Shown here piece by piece: positions 16,179 to 23,978 of a stretch of 64,000 nucleotides of DNA. The translations under genes were made by a program, and so were the position numbers. The notes below the pieces were generated by a model. That model was not told where the DNA came from and made no database searches. It saw only the letters and a list, made by a program, of their open reading frames with translations. The stretch is from Flavobacterium sp. H122. GTDB taxonomy: Bacteria > Bacteroidota > Bacteroidia > Flavobacteriales > Flavobacteriaceae. The stretch is taken from contig NZ_SJZD01000001.1 in the NCBI RefSeq assembly GCF_004959765.1, forward strand, positions 248,001 to 312,000, written 5' to 3'. The number at the start of each line of letters is the position of its first letter. Position 1 is the first letter of the stretch.

Positions 16179-16864
16179 GACGATACAGTTTTAATTTTAT
16201 TTGAATGTAATTTGTAAAAGGTTATTTCATAGAACAATGAAAACCCCGCATGCAGAAGTATTGCCGGCCAAACAGCGTTAAAAACAATACTTAAAGCGCA
16301 AACCAATAACCCAAAAGGAATACATGCAAGCATCTCTTTCCTTCCATTAAAAATATGTACTAAAACATATAATACAAGATTGATTGCGACAGCTGCCGGA
16401 AGGCCGAAATCTGAAATACAATCAAAAAGAAGCAATCCTCTGAACCAAAGTTCATATACTGCTAAAAAGAAAATTCTGAATGCAAAATAGCTGGTAAGTA
16501 AATCAATTGAAAAGCAGATATGATTTGCTGATTTTTCAATTCTATCCAAATAGTCTTTTTTTGCCTGTCTTATTGAAAAAAACAGTAAGAAAACAAAAAT
16601 CAGAATGTAACAAAAGATGAAAAACGAATGGGGCAATCTGTAACTGAATATGATTTTGTCAACTTCTGAATGAATGAAAAACAAAGGGATATAGCCCAAT
16701 AGAAATATTCCGGATAAATGAAACAGAATTAAACTTAAAAGGTTTTCAGTTAAGGCTCCGCCGTCATTAATCAATCTGTTGAATTTTCCATTTTTTGCTG
16801 CCCAAACAGACAAGAAAAAAACTAAATAAATTAAACTATGCAATATAATATTTGTTGTTTCCAT
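16175..16864 (-). CDS. CPBP-like intramembrane protease family protein
   Basis: 229 residues with about seven membrane helices. CPBP (CAAX protease/Abi) motifs are visible but altered: YELWFRG at 137-143, where the usual first Glu of EExxxR is Tyr; LVHIFNG with H170; and HAGFSLFYE with H205. The second Glu, the Arg and both His are kept. It may be a divergent protease or an inactive membrane partner. It is coupled to the epimerase gene by a four-base overlap and follows the exported DUF6134-like gene by ten bases. Confidence 0.65.
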   Translation of the reverse strand: METTNIILHSLIYLVFFLSVWAAKNGKFNRLINDGGALTENLLSLILFHLSGIFLLGYIPLFFIHSEVDKIIFSYRLPHSFFIFCYILIFVFLLFFSIRQAKKDYLDRIEKSANHICFSIDLLTSYFAFRIFFLAVYELWFRGLLLFDCISDFGLPAAVAINLVLYVLVHIFNGRKEMLACIPFGLLVCALSIVFNAVWPAILLHAGFSLFYEITFYKLHSNKIKTVSS

Positions 16865-16874
16865 GACTCAATTA

Positions 16875-17561
16875 TTAGTAATTCATAACAATTTCAGCAG
16901 TATAAAAAGAATGCTCGATTTTTACTTTAACACAAATCCCGTCTTTATAATAATAGCAGTTGCTGCTTCCTTTCTCAAAGGAGATTTTATAGCCACCATC
17001 ATCCGTTTTTGCTATTTTTATAAAGCGCTGCAGTTTGTCACTATAAACAGATTTTAAATTTGATGGTTCTTTAAAAAACAGACTGAGTAAATTTGTTTCA
17101 ATATTTTCTATAGACAGCCGTTGCTTTTCGCCTCCTTCAGATACTTCATAAGCCTCGTTTATATATTTTGTTTCTTTATTCAGCTTTGTTGTTCCGTTGG
17201 TTTTTCTCAATTGAAGTGAATGAATGAGTTTTCCGTTTTCAAAAGTTGAAGTTTCTTTTGCTGAAATTTTAATTGGAAATATAATTTTGGTTTTAACTTC
17301 AGAAGTGAGCAATAAGTTTGATGTATTGCCTTCAGTGCTTTTTTCAAGTTTAAGCCAGCCTATATTGTTTCCATTGCGCAAAATTTTATAATTGAGTTTT
17401 GAGTTTTGAGCTTCGGTAAAAAATGGAAACAAAATAATGCACAAGGAAATCCTAAGCTTATAATCAAATATTTTGGCAAAATTTTGATTCTTCAAGTATT
17501 TAAAAAGAGTAGTTTTAGTTCCAAACTTTTTAAGTAAAGTATAACAGATGAACAGCAGCAT
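16875..17561 (-). CDS. Exported DUF6134-like protein
   Basis: 228 residues with a hydrophobic export signal at about residues 36-52 (ISLCIILFPFFTEAQ), then a beta-rich body. The body resembles the DUF6134/DUF3108-type families of predicted periplasmic proteins, which are often coded beside lipid enzymes. The first 35 residues before the signal look odd, so the true start may be later, at a non-ATG codon. It is the first gene of the lipid-type operon. The function is unknown; a lipid-binding periplasmic role is a guess. Confidence 0.6.
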   Translation of the reverse strand: MLLFICYTLLKKFGTKTTLFKYLKNQNFAKIFDYKLRISLCIILFPFFTEAQNSKLNYKILRNGNNIGWLKLEKSTEGNTSNLLLTSEVKTKIIFPIKISAKETSTFENGKLIHSLQLRKTNGTTKLNKETKYINEAYEVSEGGEKQRLSIENIETNLLSLFFKEPSNLKSVYSDKLQRFIKIAKTDDGGYKISFEKGSSNCYYYKDGICVKVKIEHSFYTAEIVMNY

Positions 17562-17732
17562 TTTTCTAAATTTTAAGTCTTAAAAAATGAATTGAATAAT
17601 ATAGATTCACCACACCCAAAAATTTCCAAAAGACCTTATCAAATTATAAATAAAGGAAATACAGAATATAAATCTGATGATGACCAAATTTTGGAAATAT
17701 TTTTATTTACCTTTTGGAAATTAATTTCTATT

Positions 17733-17740
17733 CAAAATTA
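17733..17740 (-). promoter_or_regulatory. Putative -7 promoter box for the lipid-type operon
   Basis: On the minus strand this reads TAATTTTG, a match to TAnnTTTG, 171 bases before the first operon gene. It lies just downstream of the paired direct repeats at 17788-17815, as expected for an activated promoter. No convincing -33 box is seen. Confidence 0.35.
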
Positions 17741-17787
17741 TGCTGGTTTAAAAAAGTGAATATCCAGCAATATATAATTTGCAAAAA

Positions 17788-17815
17788 TCAGGACATATTG
17801 CAGAATTCAGGACAT
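17788..17815. promoter_or_regulatory. Paired direct repeats, candidate AraC-type operator
   Basis: TCAGGACAT occurs at 17788-17796 and again at 17807-17815, 19 bases apart (about two helical turns), which is how AraC-family proteins usually bind. The repeats lie between the AraC-type regulator gene and the operon, upstream of the predicted -7 box. The second copy touches the regulator's stop codon. Confidence 0.5.
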
Positions 17816-18933
17816 TATAAAACTTTGATCTGCCTGTATTCTGAAGGGGTAACAGAAGTAAATTTTTTGAAGGCAGAATAGAAGGTCGACTTTGAGTTGA
17901 AGCCGCATTCAAGACCTATGGCAACAATAGTGTAGGCTGCATAGTTAGGTTTTTTAAGAAACTTTTTTGCCTTTTCCACCCGCAGATAATTTATGTAATC
18001 CGAGAAATTATATTCGCTTTCCTGATTGATAATATGGGATAGTGAACTGGTGCTTATTTCCATTTCAGAAGAAAGTTTTTCCAGACTAAAAGCCGGATCT
18101 AAATATCTTTGCTTTTTTTCAATATACTTCTTAATCTTTTCCAATTTGCTTTCTTCAGATTGATTTTGAGAATCCAATGATGCTTCGGCTGTTTCTTTAG
18201 CCTCTGATGCAATTTCCTTTCTAAGCTGGATTCTTTCAGTCATTAAGGAATAATTATAAAATCCCTGATAACCTATCCAGTACAAAAGAATAGTACTGCT
18301 AAGCCGTAAAGGATAATAAATAAACTCTTGGGGGTCTACGGAGTTGTCAATATTCAATAAAATTGCACAAACCCACATAAGCATGACTATACCTCCTAAA
18401 AACATAAAATTTTTAAGCCATTTTAAATTATCAAACACTAAAATAGGCTGATATAAAGCAGAATATTTAAAAAGAATTAAAAGTGATTTTATAAAAAGAT
18501 AAATGGAATAAGATGCATTTATTATTTCTTCTATCTGTACATATTGCCCAATGGTCAGATTCTTGTCTTTAGTATAATACTCCGGAAACAGAAATATTCT
18601 TATGAGCAGTTCAATACTAAATAAAATCAAGGAAAATTTAAAAATCGAGAATAATTTATTTTCAATTTTAAGATAATGAATCAAAAAGGTATAAAACGAT
18701 GGAAGAATCATTAAATACCAAGGTATCTGAAGCCTTTGAATAAAAAAAGGTGCGTCTATAAAAACAGCTTCCAATAAAAAAGCCTGAAGATTATTCAGTA
18801 TTAAGAACACAATTACAAAATTCAGATACAGAACAGATTTATCTCTCCCATTTTTAGTGAATTGCATTGCGATTATGAAAATAATCCCTAATAATACTCC
18901 TGAAATCATTAAAAAATCAAATACATGTTTCAT
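17815..18933 (-). CDS. Membrane AraC-family transcriptional regulator
   Basis: 372 residues. The N-terminal 230 residues hold about seven hydrophobic helices. A short linker leads to a C-terminal AraC DNA-binding domain with two helix-turn-helix units (LEKLSSEMEISTSSLSHII, and VAIGLECGFNSKSTFYSAF). Membrane AraC proteins are common in Flavobacteriia and are thought to sense an envelope signal. It is the nearest gene upstream of the lipid-type operon on the same strand, and the paired repeats after its stop codon are its likely target. Confidence 0.87.
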   Translation of the reverse strand: MKHVFDFLMISGVLLGIIFIIAMQFTKNGRDKSVLYLNFVIVFLILNNLQAFLLEAVFIDAPFFIQRLQIPWYLMILPSFYTFLIHYLKIENKLFSIFKFSLILFSIELLIRIFLFPEYYTKDKNLTIGQYVQIEEIINASYSIYLFIKSLLILFKYSALYQPILVFDNLKWLKNFMFLGGIVMLMWVCAILLNIDNSVDPQEFIYYPLRLSSTILLYWIGYQGFYNYSLMTERIQLRKEIASEAKETAEASLDSQNQSEESKLEKIKKYIEKKQRYLDPAFSLEKLSSEMEISTSSLSHIINQESEYNFSDYINYLRVEKAKKFLKKPNYAAYTIVAIGLECGFNSKSTFYSAFKKFTSVTPSEYRQIKVL

Positions 18934-19086
18934 TTTTAATTTTCAGTATTTATAAAAATAAAATATAAAATGGTATTTGCTTATGAAATTGTAAAACACA
19001 TTAAATCATTTCATCAAAAAATGTGTTGCTTTGAGTGTCACTAATTTACAAAAAATTCCTGCTAAAAATTGAAATTTATTCAAAAA

Positions 19087-21306
19087 CTAAAAAACCACTT
19101 TAACCTTTATTTCAGTTGAGTTTCTAATTAATGTCACTTCTTTTTCATCACCTGAATTCAATTTTGAAAGACAATCCATGTAACTGTAAACTTCTTTAAT
19201 TGTGCAGTCACCTATTTTAGTAATTATATCACCCTGCAGGATTCCAGCAATGTGAGCCGGACGGTTTTCGGTTACACCGTCAACATGCAAACCGTCACCA
19301 TGATCAGTATAATCAGGCATAATTCCTAAGGTCACTTTATATTTAGGCACCTTCTTTTCTGAAGTGATTTTAGTTTTAGTGAATTCAACTTTATCTAAAT
19401 CGGCTATAGCATTAGTAGTTCTAAAAACATAGTTTACAATATTTTCCACTCCGTAATAATTGATTTTCTCTTCATCATCACTTGGTTTATGATAATCGGT
19501 ATGTGTACCTGTAAAGAAAAATAACACCGGAATATCCTTTAAATAGAAAGAAGTATGATCAGAAGGCCCAATTCCACTCAATTCCTGTGTAATTGAAAAA
19601 CCTGCGGGTTTATTTTTTTCTATTATATCAGGAAAAGACGGGCTCGTTCCAATACCTCCAACGATAAGCGATTTTTTATCATCCAAGCGGCCGATCATAT
19701 CCATGTTAATCATAGCAATAACATCAGGAAACAAAGTTTTTATGTTTGAAGCCATTTCTTTTGAACCAATCAAACCGTCTTCTTCACCTGAAAAAAGCGC
19801 AAAAATGTAATTCGCTTTTTCTTTGGTTTTATTTTGTGTCAGCATTCTGGCCAATTCCAAGACTCCTGCAACTCCCGAGGCGTTATCATCAGCTCCGTTA
19901 TGAATTTCACCTTCCGAATTCATTTTAGTGGAATGATGGTGTTCGTTAAGTCCTAAATGATCGTAATGTGCTCCAATTACAATTGTTTTGCTTGCATTAT
20001 TATCGAGATAACCAATTACATTATTTCCTGAATTAGCTTTTTCTTTTGAAACTGTATCATGCGGATTCAGCCGAATATTATAGGTAAATGTGTGTTTGAA
20101 TTTTTTATCATAAGGTTTCAATTTCAATTTTTGAAACTCAGAAATGATATAATTGGTGGCTAATTTTTCTTCTTTTGACCCCGTCAAACGTCCTTTTAAA
20201 GCATCAGAAGCCAAAAAGGTGATATGCTTTTTCAGATTTTGAGACTTGGCAAATTCCGTCTCATCAATATCAACCCAATCTGCAATAAAAACATTGGTTT
20301 CTCTGGGTTTACTTTGCTGGCGGTTACTTGAAAAAACCAATTTCTTTCCATCAGGAGAAAACATCGGGAAAGCATTAAATTCACTTTCGTAAGTAATCTG
20401 TTTTAAACCAGTTCCGTCTGTATTAATCATATACAACTGAAAATCATAGCCACGGGTGGCGTGATGATTTGACGAAAAGATGATTTTTTTATCAGAAGGA
20501 TGAAAGAAAGGCGCCCAATTTGCTTTACCTAAATGAGTTATTTGTCTCAAATCAGTGCCATCAACATTGCAAGTGTAGATTTCCATGTTGGTTGGCATCA
20601 CCAAATTTTCTGCCAACAAATCTTTGTATTCTTTGATTTCCACTTCAGTTTTAGGTCTTGACGAACGAAAAACCAGTTTTTTACTGTCATGAGAAAAGAA
20701 ACATCCGCCATCATACCCTAAACCAGAAGTTATTTGTTTCAAATTAGTACCGTCAATATTCATTGTCCAGATTTCAAGATCACCACTGCGGATACTGGTA
20801 AATGCAATCTTCTTTCCATCCGGTGAAACCACTGCTTCGGCATCATACCCAGGAGAATCTGTAAGTTGTTTTATAATCTTTCCTTTTAAATCGGACATAT
20901 AAATTTCAAACTCAGGATAAACAGCCCAAAGGTATTTACCATCCTTGGGTTTGGGTGGTGCCGGGCAAGCGTCGTTGGATTGATGAGTGGAAGCATAAAT
21001 AATATGTTTTCCATCAGGCATAAAATAAGAACAGGTAGTTCTTCCTTTTCCAGTAGAAACCAATTGTAAAGCTTTGCTGTTAATTATAGGTTGTGTAAGA
21101 TTAAGAGAATAAATTTGGTCACATTGCGCACCAATTTCCGGATTGGTAACCTGAAGTGTAAGCATTTTTCCGTCCGGACTAAAATAAGCTTCGGCATTAT
21201 CACCGCCAAAAGTAAGTTTCTTTATATTTTTTAAGTTTTTTTCCTGCGCATTACTTAATAACGGCAATATAAAAACAACTAATGCGGCAATTTTGGTCAG
21301 GTTCAT
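19087..21306 (-). CDS. Exported M28 peptidase with TolB-like and PDZ domains
   Basis: 739 residues. A signal peptide (MNLTKIAALVVFILPLLSNA) is followed by TolB/PD40-type beta-propeller repeats (about 25-340, repeated SPDGKK motifs). The M28 metallopeptidase domain (about 370-620) has metal ligands in HYDHLG, GADDNASG, SGEEDGL and NMDMIGR. A C-terminal PDZ domain (about 650-739) includes PAHIAGILQGDIITKIG. It is probably a periplasmic aminopeptidase. It begins 13 bases after the MCE/MlaD gene, so it may be expressed with the lipid transporter. Confidence 0.9.
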   Translation of the reverse strand: MNLTKIAALVVFILPLLSNAQEKNLKNIKKLTFGGDNAEAYFSPDGKMLTLQVTNPEIGAQCDQIYSLNLTQPIINSKALQLVSTGKGRTTCSYFMPDGKHIIYASTHQSNDACPAPPKPKDGKYLWAVYPEFEIYMSDLKGKIIKQLTDSPGYDAEAVVSPDGKKIAFTSIRSGDLEIWTMNIDGTNLKQITSGLGYDGGCFFSHDSKKLVFRSSRPKTEVEIKEYKDLLAENLVMPTNMEIYTCNVDGTDLRQITHLGKANWAPFFHPSDKKIIFSSNHHATRGYDFQLYMINTDGTGLKQITYESEFNAFPMFSPDGKKLVFSSNRQQSKPRETNVFIADWVDIDETEFAKSQNLKKHITFLASDALKGRLTGSKEEKLATNYIISEFQKLKLKPYDKKFKHTFTYNIRLNPHDTVSKEKANSGNNVIGYLDNNASKTIVIGAHYDHLGLNEHHHSTKMNSEGEIHNGADDNASGVAGVLELARMLTQNKTKEKANYIFALFSGEEDGLIGSKEMASNIKTLFPDVIAMINMDMIGRLDDKKSLIVGGIGTSPSFPDIIEKNKPAGFSITQELSGIGPSDHTSFYLKDIPVLFFFTGTHTDYHKPSDDEEKINYYGVENIVNYVFRTTNAIADLDKVEFTKTKITSEKKVPKYKVTLGIMPDYTDHGDGLHVDGVTENRPAHIAGILQGDIITKIGDCTIKEVYSYMDCLSKLNSGDEKEVTLIRNSTEIKVKVVF

Positions 21307-21319
21307 TTTACACTTAGTT

Positions 21320-22294
21320 TTATTTGATTTTTTTGTTTTTATTTTTCTCTTGTTTTTTAAAATAGCCTCTTAATAAAAAATTATGCTTTAAAGCTTCCAT
21401 ATTTTGATTTAACAGCAAACTTGCAGAGTTTATGTTGATCATTGTTGAATCTATTTTTTTGACCAAACCAGGATTATTGGATAGATAATTAATCGCACCT
21501 TTTCCTTCTTTCATATTTGAAATTGTACCATTTAAGTTGGTCACAACTTCATTTATTTCAGAAGATGATTTTTCAAGGTTTGCTACTATAGATTTCATTT
21601 TATTGGCAACGGCGGTATCTTTTATTACCCCTACTACATTATTTTTATTATCTAAAGAAGTCACCAACACATTTAATTTTTTAACTGTCTGTGATGTTTC
21701 TTTACTTGTCATTTTCAGATAAGACAAAGTCTGTTTCAAATCATTTGCCATTGCAGTATCATTAAGCAACAAACCCAGTGTTCCCTGTCCTTTTGTAATT
21801 TCATGTGTAATTTTTAATAAATCGGCAGTGATTAACGCGGCATTATTATTTGAAATACTTAAAGTGTTTATTAAATCATTGGTTCTTATTTTTCTTATAG
21901 TTGCAATTGTGTCACCTGACTCCACAAATGCATTATTCCCTTTTGCAGGAAGGATGTTAACAACCATATTTCCAACCAATCCATCTGAACCAATTGACGC
22001 TACAGCGCTCTTTTTAATATGAGTGAACGACTCATTATTGATATGCATTGAAATACATATTGAAGTATCAGTGATAATTTTTATTTCTCTTACCGTACCT
22101 ATATTAATTCCTGAATATCTTACATTGTTGCCTATCTGCAGTCCTGCGGCATCGTTAAAAACTGCATGCAGCTGTTTTGTTTTACTGAAAAAAAGCTGCT
22201 TACTTCCAATAAAATATATGGCTGCAATAAATATGACTGTACCTGCAATCACAAAAATGCCTAATTTTAACTTCTGTGTAAATGTTTTTTCCAT
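21320..22294 (-). CDS. mlaD: MlaD/MCE-domain lipid transport protein
   Basis: 324 residues with one N-terminal membrane helix (LGIFVIAGTVIFIAAIYFIG) and an MCE domain starting HAVFNDAAGLQIGNNVRYSGI. A long helical tail follows (about 150-310). MCE proteins form the periplasmic tunnel or ring of Mla-type phospholipid transporters. It lies six bases after the ATPase gene, in the order permease, ATPase, MCE. The lysine-rich end (KKQEKNKNKK) is outside the domain. Confidence 0.9.
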   Translation of the reverse strand: MEKTFTQKLKLGIFVIAGTVIFIAAIYFIGSKQLFFSKTKQLHAVFNDAAGLQIGNNVRYSGINIGTVREIKIITDTSICISMHINNESFTHIKKSAVASIGSDGLVGNMVVNILPAKGNNAFVESGDTIATIRKIRTNDLINTLSISNNNAALITADLLKITHEITKGQGTLGLLLNDTAMANDLKQTLSYLKMTSKETSQTVKKLNVLVTSLDNKNNVVGVIKDTAVANKMKSIVANLEKSSSEINEVVTNLNGTISNMKEGKGAINYLSNNPGLVKKIDSTMININSASLLLNQNMEALKHNFLLRGYFKKQEKNKNKKIK

Positions 22295-22300
22295 AATTCC

Positions 22301-23038
22301 CTATTTAAAAAAGGCTTGAACTTTTTCATCTTTAGATGATGCTAATTCTTTAAAAGTTCCTTCAGCATAATTGATGCCGTCAATAAGTAAAATCATCCTG
22401 TCTGCTGTAACTCTGGCACAATCCACATCATGAGTAATTATTAGTGATGAGGTTTTATATTTTTTTTGAATCGATTTCATCAGCATTATAATTTCTTTGG
22501 AAGTAATAGGATCCAAGCCTGTAGTAGGTTCATCATACAAGATGATTTTTGGCTGTAAGATTAAAGTCCGTGCCAAAGCAATTCTTCGTTTCATTCCTCC
22601 GGAAAGTTCATTAGGCATTAAGTCAATAGCTTTTGCCAGACCTACATTTTCCAAAGCCTCCATTACCAAAGGTGTTGTATCTTCAATAACTCCAAATTTT
22701 TTAGTATGTCTTCTTAGTGGAAACTCCAAATTCTCCCGAACTGACATGGAATCATATAATGCGCTTCCTTGAAATAGAAACCCAATTTCGGTTCTTAATT
22801 CGTCCCATTGTTCCTGATTAAGTAAAGAAATATCATTACCCATAACGTTAATGCTTCCGCTGTCGATTGTCTCAAGACCAATAACACATTTAATCATTAC
22901 CGATTTCCCTGACCCAGATTTCCCCATGATAACCACATTTTCCTCTTCATATAAATCCATTGAAAATCCATTGAGGACAGCATTATCTCCAAATTTTTTA
23001 TACAGATTTTTTATTTCTATCATAGTTTTTTTATCCAT
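22301..23038 (-). CDS. mlaF: MlaF-like ABC transporter ATPase
   Basis: 245 residues with Walker A GKSGSGKS, signature LSGGMKRR, Walker B IILYDEPTTGLDP and the switch His in ITHDV. The SGGMKRR form is typical of MlaF/MkL ATPases. It drives lipid transport with the adjacent permease and MCE protein. An internal ATG five codons later (MIEIKN) is an alternative start. It begins two bases after the permease stop. Confidence 0.92.
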   Translation of the reverse strand: MDKKTMIEIKNLYKKFGDNAVLNGFSMDLYEEENVVIMGKSGSGKSVMIKCVIGLETIDSGSINVMGNDISLLNQEQWDELRTEIGFLFQGSALYDSMSVRENLEFPLRRHTKKFGVIEDTTPLVMEALENVGLAKAIDLMPNELSGGMKRRIALARTLILQPKIILYDEPTTGLDPITSKEIIMLMKSIQKKYKTSSLIITHDVDCARVTADRMILLIDGINYAEGTFKELASSKDEKVQAFFK

Positions 23039-23040
23039 GC

Positions 23041-23817
23041 CTAAATAAATATATTGGTTATTAAAACTACAATAAAATCAATAACAAACAGTAACATTGA
23101 AGTGTATACCACCGCTGAATTTGCCGCCAAACCAACACCAACTGTTCCTTTTTTACAATTATACCCTTTATAACAGCCTACTAAACCTATCGCAAAACCG
23201 AAAAAGAAGCTTTTTATAGTAGCTGGAAACAAATCAGAGAATTCCAAATTATTAAAAACCTGATTGAAATACAGCAAAAAGGAAACACTGCCTTTGATAT
23301 TTTCAACTAAATATGAACCGAAAATTGCAATAGCGTCCCCGCATAATACAAGCAACGGAAGCATTAATGTGGTAGCTAAAATTCGGGTTACTACAAGATA
23401 TTTAAAAGGGTTTGTCCCGGAAACCTCCATTGCGTCAATTTGCTCGGTTACTCTCATGGAACCAATCTCGGCACCAATACCAGAACCTACTTTTCCGGCA
23501 CAGATTAATCCTGTGATTATAGGCCCGATTTCTCTTATTATTGAAATACTGACCATAGAAGGCATCCATGAAACAGCCCCGAATTCTTCTAATGTAGGCC
23601 GGGACTGCAGTGTAAAGACCAAACCGATTATAAAGCCGGTAACCAAAACCAGTGTCAAAGACTTATTGCCTATGTTGTAACATTGTTTTAATAATTCATT
23701 GAATTCATAAGGGCTTTTAAAAACTTCTTTAAAAAACCGGATGGAAAAAAATGTAAGATCACCTATTTCGGCAAGAAATATTTTGAATGAATCTATCAAT
23801 GGCTGAAATACATTCAT
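23041..23817 (-). CDS. mlaE: MlaE-like ABC transporter permease
   Basis: 258 residues with five or six membrane helices and the conserved MlaE segment GAEIGSMRVTEQIDAMEVSG. It is the membrane subunit of the retrograde phospholipid transporter family, first in the order mlaE-mlaF-mlaD. No mlaB or mlaC gene is nearby, which is common in Bacteroidetes. Confidence 0.92.
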   Translation of the reverse strand: MNVFQPLIDSFKIFLAEIGDLTFFSIRFFKEVFKSPYEFNELLKQCYNIGNKSLTLVLVTGFIIGLVFTLQSRPTLEEFGAVSWMPSMVSISIIREIGPIITGLICAGKVGSGIGAEIGSMRVTEQIDAMEVSGTNPFKYLVVTRILATTLMLPLLVLCGDAIAIFGSYLVENIKGSVSFLLYFNQVFNNLEFSDLFPATIKSFFFGFAIGLVGCYKGYNCKKGTVGVGLAANSAVVYTSMLLFVIDFIVVLITNIFI

Positions 23818-23928
23818 AAAAGATTACGAATTAAGTGATTAACTCAAATTTACGATTCTTCTGGTTATTTTTTTTAAAAATAATTAAAATCTTACAAGTT
23901 TTAAAAACAGTATTCGGTAATAATAAAA

Positions 23929-23953
23929 AAACACCTCAATAAATGAGGTGTTT
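23929..23953 (-). terminator. Terminator after the SPFH gene
   Basis: AAACACCTCA and TGAGGTGTTT form a 10-bp stem with a 5-base loop, with a T tract on the minus strand. It lies 25 bases past the SPFH gene. Confidence 0.85.
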
Positions 23954-23978
23954 CATACTTTTTAATAATTTGAAAAAA

